64,000 nucleotides of DNA, from NCBI GenBank assembly GCA_039654915.1, contig CM077597.1, positions 63,578,001 through 63,642,000 of the forward strand. The letters are read 5' to 3'. Position 1 is the first letter of the stretch. Every line of letters starts with the position of its first letter. Shown piece by piece: positions 35,483 through 47,980 of this stretch. The translations under genes and the position numbers were made by a program. The stretch comes from Aquilaria yunnanensis. Lineage: Eukaryota > Streptophyta > Magnoliopsida > Malvales > Thymelaeaceae. The notes under the pieces are model-generated. The model made no database searches. It was given only the letters and a program-made list of their open reading frames with translations, and was not told the origin of the DNA.

Positions 35483-37830
35483 ATGTCTACGATGCTTGTT
35501 CCCGAGAGCTGGAAACCTCTTCTGGCCCATCCTTGCTGTACCACCCCCGAAAAACTAGAGAGGTGGAAGAAAAAATTCTTTCTTCCCTCTTACGCTGTGA
35601 CCAGGCTGCCTCATTCTAGCCATTTTGCTTTTTCAAACCGCGGCGATGAGGTTACCGTCTTCCGAGCCCAACTGAAGGCCGGACTTCGGTATCCTCCCCC
35701 GAAGGTGGTTTGCGAGTTCTGCCAATTCCATGGCATTGCTGTGAACCAGCTTCCCCCGAACGCGTACTGCTATTTTAACGCCTACCTCTGCATGTGTGGC
35801 GTGTTTGGGATAGAGCCCCACTTCATCATTTTCATGCAGTACTACAAGCTGTACGTGGTCCCGAAGGGTGGCTTCTATTTCCTGCTGCCTCGGGGATCCG
35901 GGAGCAAAAAATTCACCTTCACCTTCGACACGAAGGATAGCTGGCGGGGGTGGCAGCCTAAGTTCTTTTTCCTGAAGGTGGATAAGAACTGGTCTGGTGT
36001 CCCGACCAGATGGGCTCAGGGAGTGCTGAACGCAGACGTCGTTGATCCGAGGATGCTGCTGACCCCACCGTTGGCTTCCGTGTTCATGGATTTTGACGCC
36101 CGCATTCGGGCAGTCGCTGACTGGGCTCCCGAGGTCTTTCCTCATGCTCTTTACCCCTTTACTATCAACTGGAGGTTGATGACCGAAGAAGTCCTTCGGG
36201 AGCTGAAAGTGGTTAAGGAGCACATGACTGACCTCAATATGCCCGCTCCCGCCATCGCCGGGAAGGACTCCTGGCTGGTCAAGCTCCTTAAGGGGGAGAC
36301 TTCTTTCGAATCTTTTGCCGAAAGTGAGTAATCTTCCACCCCTTTATATTTTTTCCTCGGACTTACGCTGATATTTCTTCTATTTTTCAGAGATGGGCGA
36401 TGGCGCTGCTGCCTACTACAAGGCCCTCTTTTCTGGCCAAGTGGAGTAGGGGGAACAGACAAAGAAGGCGGCTTCCCGAAGAAGGAAGACGACAGGGGCG
36501 GGGCCCTCGGCGAAGCGAGCTCGGAAGGCTGTCCAGCCTCCTCAGCCAGAGCTTTCGGGAGAAGAAGCTGGCGAAGAGGCTGGTCTTGTTGAAATTCCAC
36601 CGGCCGAGGTCCCCGCTACTTCCGCCGAGGTGCCTCCTCTCGACCTCGACGCCCCCAGAAACACTGTAGTGGTAGAAGTACCTACTGCCGAGGAGCGGTA
36701 CCGGCAGAAGGGTAAGGGTCTTTCTTCCGAGGGGCCCGAGGATCCCGAGGACACTGTCTCCGAGGTTCCTCCAGGTATGCCTTCAGGCGAAGTTCAGCTC
36801 CTTTACTCTTCGCGAATTTTTCTTCTACTCCTAACTTCCTTCTCACTTTCAGAGGAGCGTCTTACTGCTGGCTGGAGGGCCATTCATGAGAGGAAACGGG
36901 CCCTTCGCGATGCCAAAATCCTTGAGGGGAAGATCCCCTTGGAGCCCTTTTGGACAATCACGGAGGATATGAATTTGTTCTCCGACGATTGTCCAAAAAT
37001 GACAAAGGAGATTTGGAAGGGGATGACCACTGACGCCTCCTTCCGGGCCATTGCGGCGGCTCACCCAAGGGATAATACCCTCGCCGCAAAAGTCACCGAG
37101 CATGCTGCTCAGGTATAGTCTTTACACTCTTTTTCCTCAATTTTCTAAGTGTTTAGACTTGTACTAACCTGGACTTTTGCCTTGCTGTAGCTGCTGGAGT
37201 ACGCTGGTTACCTCCGAGTTCGGGTGGCCAGAGAGGCTGCCTTCAAGGATGCGACTTCGCGGGAACTCAGTGAAGCGAAGGCTTCGCTTGCGAAGGCGGT
37301 CGCCAGCAACCAGCAGTTGACAGCGGATTGTTCTCAGTAAATCGCCGCCGTTCGGGAGGAGTTCTCGAAGAAGAGAGAAGAACTTGAAAAGGACTCCTCC
37401 CGGAAGATTGACGACCTCGGCGACCAAGTAAAGGGGCTGCTCGCCGCCAACGGAGATCTTGTCAAGGACAAGGCTGTTTCTGACAGTCTTGCGGCGACGT
37501 TGACAGATGAGAACAATGCTCTCCGAGCCGAGGTCGAGGCTCTGAAGAAGGAGTCCGAAGGGACGCTGGGGATAAGCGAGCTGGAGGAGGAGATTGCTGA
37601 GCTGAGGGACGAGCTCAACAACCTTGGCGTTCAAAAACATACTTCTGATCAAATGGCCAAGGTCGCCTTTCAGGACGGCTTCTGCCTTGTTCGGCACCAA
37701 GTCCTGCAGAGGTTCCCAGATTTGGACCTCTCTTTTCTGGAGGGCCTAAATATTCCTGAGGGACCTCGGTGGCAGTGGTCCAAGGTCGAGCATCTGAAGC
37801 TTCCTGTTCTTCGTCCGCCCGGCTCTCCCT
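35483..37830 (+). pseudogene. Antisense gene of element C, four exons, two stops
   Basis: Exon 1 35483-36323 (841 nt), exon 2 36391-36774 (384 nt), exon 3 36853-37112 (260 nt), exon 4 from 37191. Introns show GTGAGT, GTATGC and GTATAG donors, pyrimidine-rich acceptors, and a TACTAAC branch site in intron 3. The frame across all junctions predicts 708 residues if the stops are ignored. Exon 1: PF04195-like domain with FCQFHGIAVNQLPPNAYCYF and FDTKDSWRGWQPKFFF. Exon 2: Pro/Glu-rich linker with basic AKRARK, a possible nuclear signal. Exon 4: coiled coil. Stops: TAG at 36447-36449 (Lys in B) and TAA at 37338-37340 (Gln in A and B). B inserted in the final TAG, so the frame runs three codons into B's LTR. 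Confidence 0.87.
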
Positions 37831-38563
37831 TGATGGCCTAAGGCCTCATCGTTGTGAGTCATGATGACTGTTGAGGAGACTTCTAGGAGGAAGAACGCCT
37901 GGAAGGTGGATTGCCCCAAGAAGAGTACCTGGTATTTTCTCAGGGTGTGGGAGCTGTATCTCCGGCCTGCCAACCTCCTGTCAAGTATTTATTTCCTGTA
38001 TATATAGGAATACCTAGCCCGTTCAGATCATGACACGTGTGCGGTCGGATGCTCCTGAACGTCTGGGTGTAGGGGACAGATAGTTGGTAACTAGATGGCC
38101 TCGAGCCTTGTGCTGAGACGGGCCATGATATGATTCTGATGGCGTCTGCGCGTCAGGGCGACTTTTTACGTCTATGGTGGGACGTGTCAGAGGCTTCCTT
38201 AAATGCTTCCTTAAATACGCCTGCCGTACTCCCGAGGTCCCCGGGAGAGGTCGTCCTCTAGTTCAGACAGAGCCTCTTCGGGAAGCCTACCCTCAGTTCG
38301 GGGGTTCCCAGTTCCAGGGGGTTCCGCCTTCGGGGATATCATATTCGGGCAGCAATGTCTAGTGCCACTTTTCGAAAGGCGCGCTGTTCACAACCTTGGG
38401 GGGCGAATGGAATCCTCAAGTTTTACTGGCGTGCCGAGGCTCGGAGCTCTCAGGCTATCTCCCGAGGTGCATGATTCCACCTATTCCTGGGAAGCGCCAG
38501 TTCTTCTGGCCATTGTTGTGGCAGGGTATTCGGCCAGATTGAGGCGATAGCCTTTGGCTATCA
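37831..38563 (-). repeat. 3' LTR of element B (LTR3, 733 bp)
   Basis: Same ends as the other LTRs but 134 bp shorter: the segment between two CCTG motifs (compare 7550-7690 in A) is missing. The G-box is at 38034-38039. Confidence 0.95.
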
Positions 38564-38578
38564 CATGCCCCCCTCTGG
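38564..38578 (-). other. Polypurine tract of element B
   Basis: CCAGAGGGGGGCATG on the minus strand, directly before the LTR start; identical to C. Confidence 0.85.
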
Positions 38579-39401
38579 AAAGCCGAAGTGAAGACTTCGG
38601 TTTGCATCTCTTTCCGAGGTTGCCGTTGGGAGTCTCGTTGGGAAGCATAACCTGTTCCGAGGTCGCACCTTTTGCCCGAGGGTCTGGGCTGTTCGGCCTT
38701 GGCCTATTCTTTGGTGTCTCCGAGGCAAAGCCTGTACCGAAGATACACCTCTTGCCCAAAAGTCATGGGCTGTTCAGCCATAGCCTGTCTCTTGGTGTCC
38801 TCGAGGTGGGCTGCTTTTTATTTCTGCAGGTCTGATGGCCAAGCGTGTCAGACTGAGCGGCGCGTCTCCATTTCTCAGGGATGTCAAACGACGTGTCCCA
38901 ATCAGGAGGCGTGTCCCGGTTTTCCAGGCACGTTTGGGGAGGCACGTCCCCCATTTCTGCGCAGCGGTTGACACGTGGCTTCTTGCCATTGGAGGAGAGG
39001 CGCGTCATTTACAGAGGGCGCGCCTTTTTGGGTGCAGCGGGCAGTTACGGCGACGGTTCGCCTCCAATGGGTACTTATGATGTTCTTTCGGTTACCCACC
39101 TTTGGCCTATAAATAGCCCATTCCATCATAAGTCCCACTTACTGTTTTTCTGCTCTCTCTCTGCTTTGCCCTCTGTTCTTGCGTTTTATCTTGCTTTCTG
39201 TGGCGGAGCTTCTTTAATCAGAGCTTTTCCTACCAACTTTCACGACGGCGTCCTCAGGCAAATCTTTTGGTGGGCTTTGATTTTCAGAGTACTCTGATTC
39301 CTCTATTTTTCTGAGTTTTTCTGGAAAACTGTTGTTTTTTCCAAACTCGTCTTCTGAGTTTTTTCTGGAAACTATTTTTTTTCCATCTCAAACTCTTTTT
39401 C
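38579..39401 (+). promoter_or_regulatory. Leader and TATA box of the antisense gene in B
   Basis: Non-coding. TATAAATAG at 39108-39116 is 286 bp upstream of the ATG at 39402, nearly the same distance as in C. The stretch between LTR and TATA is also conserved with C and may hold upstream elements. Confidence 0.7.
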
Positions 39402-41695
39402 ATGTCTGCAATGCCTGTTCCCGAGAGCTGGAAACCTCTTCTGGCCCATCCTTGCTGTACCACCCCCGAAAAACTAGAGAGGTGGAAGAAAAAATTCTTT
39501 CTTCCGTCTTACGCTGTGACCAGACTGCCTCGTTCTAGCCATTTTGCTTTTTCAAACCGTGGCGACGAGGTTACCGTCTTCCGAGCCCAACTGAAGGCCG
39601 GACTTCGGTATCCTCCCCCGAAGGTGGTTTGCGAGTTCTGCCAATTCCATGGCATTGCTGTGAACCAGCTTCCCCCGAACGCGTACTGCTATTTTAACGC
39701 CTACCTCTGCATGTGTGGCGTGTTCGGGATAGAGCCCCACTTCATCATTTTCATGCAGTACTACAAGCTCTATATGGTCCCGAAGGGTGGCTTCTATTTC
39801 CTGCTGCCTCGGGGATCCGGGAGCAAAAAATTCACCTTCACCTTCGACACGAAGGATAGCTGGCGGGGGTGGCAGCCTAAGTTCTTTTTCCTCAAGGTGG
39901 ATAAGAACTGGTCTGATGTCCCGACCAGGTGGGCTCAGGGAGTGCTGAACGCAGACGTCGTTGATCCGAGGATGCTGCTGACCCCACCGTTGGCTTCCGT
40001 GTTCGCGGATTTCGACGCCCGCATTCGGGCAGTCGCTGACTGGGCTCCCGAGGTCTCTCCTCGTGCTCTTTACCCCTTTCCTATCAACTGGAGGTTGATG
40101 ACCGAAGAAGTCCTTCGGGAGCTAAAAGTGGTTAAGGAGCACGTGACTGACCTCAATATGCCCGCTCCCGCCATCGTCGGGAAAGACTCCTGGCTGGTCA
40201 AGCTCCTTAAGGGGGAGACTTCTTTCAAAACTTTTGCCGAAAGTGAGTAATCTTCCATCCCTTTATACTTTTTCCTCGGACTTACGCTAATATTTCTTCT
40301 CTTTTTCAGAGATGGGCGATGGGGCTGCCGCTTATTACAAGGCCCTCTTTTCTGGCCAAGTGGAGAAGGGGGAGCAGACAAAGAAGGCGGCTTCCCGAAG
40401 AAGGAAGACAAAGAGCTTTTGGAAGAAGAAGCTGGCGAAGACGCTGGTCTTGTTGAAATTCCACCAGCCGAGGTCCCCGCTACTTCCGCCGAGGTGCCTA
40501 TTCTCGACCTCGAGGCCCCCAGAAACACTGTAGTGGTAGAAGTACCCACCGCCGAGGAGCGGTACCGGCAGAAGGGTAAGGGTCTTTCTTCCGAGGGGCC
40601 CGAGGATCCCGAGGACACTGTCTCCGAGGTTCTTCCAGGTATGCCTTTAGGCGAAGTTCAGCTCCTTTTCCTTTCGCGCATTTTTCTTCTGCTCCTAACT
40701 TCCTTCCTACTTTCAGAGGAGCCCCTTGCTGCTGGCTGGAGGGCCATTCATGAGAGGAAACGAGCCCTCCGCGATGCCATAATTCCTGAGGGGAAGATCC
40801 CCTTGGAGCCCTTTTGGACAATCACGGAGGATATGAATTTGCTCTCCGACGATTGTCCAAAAATGACAAAGGAGATTTGGAAGGGGATTACCACTGACGC
40901 CTCCTTCCGGGCCATTGCGGCGGCTCACCCGGGGGATAATACCCTCGCCGCAAAAGTCACCGAGCATGCTGCTCAGGTATAGTCTTTACACTTTTTTCCT
41001 CAATTTTCTAAGTGTTTAGACTTGTACTAACCTGGACTTTTGCCTTGCCGTAGCTGCTGGAGTACGCTGGTTATCTCCGAGTTCGGGTGGCCAGACAGGC
41101 TGCCTCCAAGGATGCGACTTCGCGGGAACTCAGTGAAGCGAAGGCTTCGCTTGCGAAGGTGATCGCCAGCAACCAGCAGCTGACAGCGGATTGTTCTCAG
41201 CAACTTGCTGCCGTTCGGGAGGAGTTCTCGAAGAAAAGAGAAGAACTTGAAAAGGACTCCTCCCGGAAGATTGCCGACCTCAGCGACCAAGTAAAGGGGC
41301 TGCTCACCGCCAACGAAGATCTTGTCAAGGACAAGGCTGTTTCTGACAGTCTTGCGTCGAGGTTGACGGACGAGAACAATGCTCTTCAAGCCGAGGTCGA
41401 GGCTCTGAAGAAGGAGTCCGGAGAGACGCTGGGGATAAGCGAGCTCGAAGAGGAGGTTGCTGAGCTGAGGGACGAGGTCAATGTCCTTGGCGTTCAAAAA
41501 CGTACTTCTGATAACATGGCCAAGGTCGCCTTTCAGGACGGCTTCTGCCTCGCTCGGCACCAGGTGCTGCAGAGGTTCCCAGATTTGGACCTCTCTTTTC
41601 TGGAGGGCCTAAATATTCCTGAGGGACCTCGGTGGCAGTGGTCCAAGGTCGAGCATCTGAAGCTTCCTGGTCTTCGTCCGCCTGGCTCTCCCTAG
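39402..41695 (+). pseudogene. Antisense gene of element B, frameshifted in exon 2
   Basis: Exon 1 39402-40242, exon 2 40310-40638, exon 3 40717-40976, exon 4 41054-41695. All splice signals are kept. Exon 1 gives an open 280-residue PF04195-like domain with motifs as in C; exons 3 and 4 are open and nearly identical to A. Exon 2 is 329 nt instead of 384: a 55 bp deletion after SRRRK removes the basic cluster and shifts the frame, so translation would stop soon after 40500. Short products from exon 1 alone, or splice forms that skip exon 2, cannot be excluded. The gene converges on gag-pol across the minisatellite. Confidence 0.87.
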
Positions 41696-41829
41696 TTTGT
41701 TTTAGGGCTCCTCTTATTTTTCTCCTTCGTGCTCCTTCTTTGGACACTTCTTTTGTAAGGCAGCGTTTGCTCTAAATGAACAATTTTTTCGGCTAAGTCC
41801 TTTCTTGCAAGTTTCTTTATTTCCACTGT

Positions 41830-42375
41830 CCCGAACACGTTTGCTCAAGAGACTTTCGGAAAACCTGTAACCAAAGAAACTTTTTACCTTCCTTTATCCC
41901 GAGTGTGCTCGCTCAAGAGACTTTCTGGAAAGTTTGCAAAAATTTGGCTAAGTCTTTTGCAGGCTTTTTGTTTCCTTTTATCCCGAACATGTTTGCTCAA
42001 AGGACTTCGGAAAACCTGCGACCAAAGAAACTTTTTACCTTCCTTTGTCCCGAGTGTGCTCGCTCAAGAGACTTTCTGGAAAGTTTGCAAAAATTTGGCT
42101 AAGTCTTTTGCAGGCTTTTTGTTTCCTTTTATCCCGAACATGTTTGCTCAAGGGACTTCGGAAAAGTTTCAGCCAAATTTTTCTGTCTTCCTATTGTCCC
42201 GAGCATATTTGCTCAAGGGACTTAGGAAAATTCTCACGAGATTGCTCATTTCCCTCTTTCCCGAGCATGTACGCTCAAGGGTGTTTGGAAATTATCTCTG
42301 CTTTTGTTTTGGCGTGCACTATTACGAGATTCTTGCTTTCCCTTTTTTCCGAGCATAGTGGCTCAAGGGCCTTCG
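41830..42375. repeat. Minisatellite between antisense gene and pol in B
   Basis: Eight units with the CCCGAGCA...GCTCAAGG core, starting at 41830. A pair of units of about 150 bp (CCCGAGTGTGCTCGCTCAAG plus the following CCCGAACATGTTTGCTCAA) occurs twice (about 41900 and 42049), so the array expanded by a local duplication not seen in A or C. Units present twice in A (1629, 1717) are missing here. Confidence 0.82.
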
Positions 42376-42513
42376 GGAAGTCACATCTGCTTTTTTCGTG
42401 GCGAGCACCTTCACGGAATTCTGTCTTGGACAATTTGGTATACTTAAGAATTTTTCTCAAGACCATTCTGTACTTAGAGTATTTCTTGTACAATATATCT
42501 CTTCCGCTCAACC

Positions 42514-45500
42514 TTACGCGTAGAATTTTTTCAAGGTGTCTGAATGCCAAGTGTTTTTCAATTCTATGCCTTCGGCGTCGCCAAGCCTATACACGCCTTT
42601 CCGTACTTCAGCGAGAACCAGATAAGGTCCTTCCCAATTTGCGCGAAGTACGCCGTGAGATGGCCTTCGGGGTGCAAAGTCGGCCTTTCGGAGAACGAGG
42701 TCTCCTTTTTTGATTTCTTTTGGCCTGGCTTTTAGGTTGATAGCCGCGGCCACTCTTTGCTGGAAAGCTTTTCTTCTCAGCCCGGCTATTTCTCTGTGTT
42801 CGGTCACAAGGTCGAGCTTAGTTCTCAGACCGAGGTCGTTTCCGCCTTCATCAAATACTTGCACCCGTATTGAAGGCTGAACTATCTCTATTGGGATAAT
42901 GGCCTCTGTTCTGAAGACGAGTGAGAAGGTAGTTTCCCCTGTGGCTCTTCGTGGCGTCGTTCGGTAGCTCCACAATACACTTTGGAGTTCTCCTGGCCAT
43001 TTCCCCTTGGCTTCCCCAAGTCTCTTTTTCAGGCCATCTTTTATGGTCCTGTTTGATACTTCCACCTGCCCATTGCTTTGGGGGTGAGCTACTGGGGCGA
43101 AGTGCATCTTTATTCCGAGGTCGCTGATGAATTCCTGGAATCCTTTGTCTATGAACTGGGATCCATTATCAGCTACTAGTACCCTCGGTATGCCAAATCT
43201 GCATACGATGTTTTTCCATACGAACTTCTGCACTTCTTTTGCCGAGATAGTTGCTAGTGGTTCTGCCTCTACCCACTTTGAGAAATAGTCCACTGCTACC
43301 ACGCAGAATTTCACGCCTCCCGGTGCTGTGGGGAGTGGCCCAATGAGGTCTATACCCCAGACTGCGAAGGGCCAAGGATAGTCTGCCGATGTTACCATTT
43401 CTGAGGGTATCGTCTGGATTTTTGCATGTCTCTGGCAACTACCGCACTTCTGGACGAACTGCCTTGCGTCCTTTCTCAGGGTAGGCCAGAAGTATCCTTG
43501 GCGGAGTATCACTGCTGCAAGGGCATCAGTTCCAATGTGCGAGCCGCACATGCCTTCGTGAACTTCTTCGAGAACCATCTCAGTATCCTCTTCGCCCACA
43601 CATCTCTGCAGCGGATTTGCATATCCTTGCCGATATAACTCTTCACCAATCAGGAAGAATCTTCCGGCACGTCTTCGCAGTCTTGCAGCATTGCCAGCGT
43701 CTTCGGGAAGCTCATTCTCTGCGAGGTATTTCTTTATGGGGTCCTTCCACCCTGTTCCCGAGGACGTTACGCTTAGCACGGAGATGCTTGGATGGTCTAG
43801 CACCTCGGTGTATGTTTTGGACTTCGCTAAGCAATCTGCCTCAATGTTATTCCGCCGAGGTACATTTTCGATCCGCACGGCGTCAAACTCTTGGGTGAGT
43901 TTTGTTACCAGCTCGTGGTATTTTGCCAAGATTGGGTCCTTCGCCCCATAATCTCCTGCCGTCTGCCGAACTACCAGCTGGGAATCGCTGTGAGCCCTTA
44001 AGTTTCTCACGCCAATCTTTCTGGCCAAGCGTAATCCCGCTATGAGGGCTTCATACTCAGCCACATTATTGGTGACGTTGAAGCTGAACTTGATAGCCTT
44101 CATCACCTCTAGGCCTTCGGGTCCTCTGATAACTATTCCAGCTCCCTGGTGTACGGACCCCGAGGCTCCGTCAACATGCAAGGTCCATTCTGGCTCACCT
44201 TCTTTCGGATCTGAGTGGTTCTCCTCAGTGGTGGGTATTTCGGCGATAAAATCTGCCAATGCTTGGGCTTTTATGGCCTTCCGAGGCTCATAGGTGATTT
44301 CGTGTTCGCCAAGCTCTATGCACCACTTGGAGAGCCTTCCCGAATGATCAACTCTCTTCATAACATCGCGTAGTGGTAGACTACTTCGGACGATGATGGG
44401 GTGAGCCTGGAAATATGGTCGCAGTCTTCCTCCTGCAAGCACCAAGGCGTATATAGCTTTTTGAAGCAAAGGGTACCTGACTTCGGCGCCATGCAGGGAC
44501 TTGCTGACGTAGTAGACCGGCCATTGTTTCGGCCCTTCTTCTTTTATCAGGACCGAGCTCACGGCCTTTTCTGTGACGGCGAGGTACAGTACGAGGGGTT
44601 CTCCCTCCCGAGGTTGTCGCAGAGTCGGCAGGCTGGCCAGGTAGACTTTGAGTTCTTCCCAGGCCTTTTGGCAATCTTCATCCCAGGGATGATTGTTTCT
44701 TCCGAGGTCGCCTTCCATCTTTGTTGCCTTTGTGAGGACTTTGAAGAAAGGTCTACACCTATCTCCGTACCTGGAAATAAACCTGCTCAGAGAGGTTATT
44801 CTTCCGGTTAGTCTCTGCACGTCTTTGACTGTGGCAGGAGTTCGGAACTCAAGCAGAGCCTTAATCTTCTCAGGATTGGCGTCGATGCCTCTTTCGGATA
44901 CCATGTACCCAAGGAATTTTCCCGACGTCACCCCGAAGATACACTTCTCGGGGTTAAGGCGAATCCCGAAGGCTCTGAGCTTTTGGAAGGTTTCCTCCAA
45001 ATCTGCAACGTGGTAGCCGGGCAGCTTGCTTTTTGCTATCATATCATCAACATATACTTCCATGTTTCTCCCCATTTGGTCCTTAAAGACCTTGTTCATC
45101 AGTCTCTGGTAGGTGGCTCCTGCATTCTTCAGCCCGAAGGGCATTCTGATATAGCAGTACGTTCCTCCCTCGGTGATGAAGGCAGTTTTCTCTTCATCTT
45201 CGGGGTCCATCCTTATCTGATGGTAGCCGCTGAAGGCATCTAGGAAGCTCAGGAGCCCGTATTCGGCCGTTGAATCTACCAGTTGATCTATTGGCGGGAG
45301 GGGAAATGAGTCTTTCGGGCAAGCATCGTTCAAGTTTCTGAAATCAATGCACATCCGGAGTTTGCTGCTACCTTCTTTTGTGGCAATGACCACGTTGCTT
45401 AACCATTCGGGGTATTTGACCTCCCTGATAACTTCAGCATCCAGTAGGCGCTGGACTTCGGTTCTCACAAAGTTGCTTTTGTGGGCTGAGATGCTTCGTT

Positions 45501-47811
45501 TCTTTTGCCTGATAGGTTTTGCTTCCGGGCTTACTTTGAGGCTGTGCTGTATTATGCCAGGGTTCACTCCTGGCAAGTCTTTCGGCGAGTAGGCAAACAG
45601 ATCTTTATTTTTCAGCAGAAAGGATACAAGAATTTCCTTATCACCTTTGGCCATGCTCTTCCCTATTCGGGTAGATTGTCCTGGGACAAGATCTACTGCT
45701 TCCATTTCTGCTTCTGCGGGATCTCTTTCTTTGCCTTTCTCCTGCGCCTTTGCCTCCACTATTTGTGTAGAGTTGTCTGCCGGAGCCTTTCGTGCTTTTA
45801 CAAACACCTTTCTTACCTCGGCTTGGTCGATAAAGACCTCTGCATCTCCATCCTTGGTGGCGAATGTGACAGTCAAGTACTTCACATCGGGGCGAATGTG
45901 CAGGTTCCCCTGAGTCTTCCTTCCAAGGATGGCGTTGTACGAAGACGGGACCTCCATGACGATGAATCTTGCCATTGTGGACGCGTACAACTCAGCCGCT
46001 CCGTCTACCGAAGTGCCTTTTATCATTAAAGGGAGGTCGATCCATCCGAGGACGGGTAGTTTCGATGGTCCAACGCCGAAGGTGGGGGTGGTGACAGGTT
46101 TAAGTTCGCTGCTGAAGATGCCCAAGCTCGGCAGTAAGTGCGAGAACAGGACGTCAGTATTCGAGCCATCATCGAGCAACAATCTTTTGACATCCCAGTT
46201 CCCTATTCTCGCCATTATCAGCAGCGGGTCGTCGTGGGGGAAGACGACGGTGGAGCCATCTTTGCGAGCCAATTTCTTTGATGGACTTTGATACTCCATA
46301 ACCGCAATTTCTCTGGCCTTCCGCTTTCTTTCCGAGGATGGGAGCCCCGTGGTAATGGTTTGGATGACCCCTACTGGAGGTGGAAGGCGCCTTTTTGGAC
46401 TTCTGTTTCTCCGCCTGTCTGAGTCATAGTCCTCGTTTTCAGCCCTCTCTTCCTCCTCTTTTCTGCCTTTTGGGGAGGGCATCCGCAGGTATTTGCGAAG
46501 CTGGCCCTGTTTGATCAGCGACTCTATGTACTTCTTCAGCTGGAAGCAGTCTTCGGTGTCATGACCGTGGTCGCGATGAAACTGGCAAAACTTCTTGGCA
46601 TTCTTCTTATTATCGGCGGCCATGGCCTTTGGCCGCCGAATCTGCGTCCCTTGCCTTTCCAGCGCCATGAGAATGTTGGTCCGTGTTGTGCTCAAGGGTG
46701 TGAAACTTTGAGGTTTCTTTCCTCGCATTCGCCGTGGTCGACCTGTGTGTTCAGAAAGATGCCGAGCTTGCTGGCTGGACCCTTCGGCGCGGTGATGATC
46801 AGACTTCGGCCCCGCCATCCTCAATTCCTCGGCTGTCATGTGCTGCTCTGCCCTTCCGTAAAATTCTCCGAGGGTCTCCGGGGGGTCCTTTGAGAACTCG
46901 TAGAACAGCTGTGAGTCACGCCGAAGGCCCCGTGTCATAGTGAGGATGCGGATTTCGGGCCGGAAGTCCAGGACGCTGAGTGCTTCCCTGTTGAATCGTT
47001 CGACATAGTCTCGGATCGTCTCTCCGTTTCTCTGCTCTATGTCGAACATCTGCACAGGCATTTTGGCCGTCGGCCTGCTCCCAATGAACTGCTGGGTAAA
47101 GGCTGTGGACAACTCCTGAAACTCAGTGATAGTCCCTGGGGGCAAAGAATTGTACCATGCTGTTGCTGGGCCCGTGAGGGTGACTTCAAAGCATTTGCAC
47201 ATGGTAGCGTCATCAGCTCCGTGCATTATCATGCTCCGCCTGTACTTCGTCAGATGGGCCTGTGGATCAGTCCGGCCATCATAGATCTCCAGCCTAGGCA
47301 CTCTGAAGTCGCCTGGCATAGCTGCCTCAACGACGGTGCGAATAAATGGGGAGCCATCTTCGCATAATGCCCCCGACAGCCTGTCCCAAACGGGTTTTCT
47401 GGTCACTTGCTTCTCCACTCTGTCCAGCCGTGCCAATATCCTTTCCATAAGCGCAGTGGCGCTAGGACCATTTTCACGGGAGGGAGATCGACGGCGCCTT
47501 TTCGGGGAGCGAGTTCGGCGCGGAGGGGTCAGGGACCTCGCCTCGGGCGACGAACTGCTTCGCTGTGAGACTCTCGGTCGCTTGGACCCGGTTTGTCCCA
47601 CAGGCCGTTTCCCGAGGGCTATATCTTCTGTGGATGATTCTCCGCGAGGCTCTCCACTTCATGAACTGCGGTGTGTAGACTTGGGGCTTCTCTCTCGAGG
47701 GCGTGCTGATGAGGAGGGTTTCTGGGCCCGTGACTGCTGTGGCCATCTTCGGTCGATCTGCTGAGTCATTTCAGCAACGACCGAGCGCTGAAAGTCCCTC
47801 AAGAAGCTCAT
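42514..47811 (-). pseudogene. gag-pol: Gag-Pol of element B, one nonsense codon in gag
   Basis: Same length as A (1766 codons with stop) and same domain order: gag, zinc knuckle, protease (LLDDGSNTDV), RT (YVDDMIAKSK), two RNase H segments, integrase with HHCC and D-D-E, GPY-type end. The one clear lesion is a TGA at 47659-47661, codon 51, where A has GAA and C has GGA. Downstream the frame is open to the normal TAA at 42514, so restart at an internal ATG (47601) would give gag without its N-terminus. No frameshift was found. The element may have been mobilised by proteins of a sister copy. Confidence 0.92.
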
Positions 47812-47957
47812 GGTGATTACCAGAGGGCGGTCCTCCTCGGGCGTAGAAGTCTCTGGGAGTGTCTGCTCAGCAGCCGGTTGTATCTCAGGCGCGGACGAGG
47901 ACCTTGGGAGTCCCTTGTCCTTAGAACGCCGAGTCTCAACGACGGCAATCTGTGAGC

Positions 47958-47978
47958 GGGTTCCCACAGACGGCGCCA
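47958..47978 (-). other. Primer-binding site of element B
   Basis: TGGCGCCGTCTGTGGGAACC on the minus strand, two bases from the 5' LTR, identical to A and C. Confidence 0.75.
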
Positions 47979-47980
47979 AA

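Noticed and set aside
35483..37830. Coiled-coil and PF04195-like gene as a host gene
   Set aside because: It occurs at the same place in five copies of one element family, between LTR and pol, so it belongs to the element.
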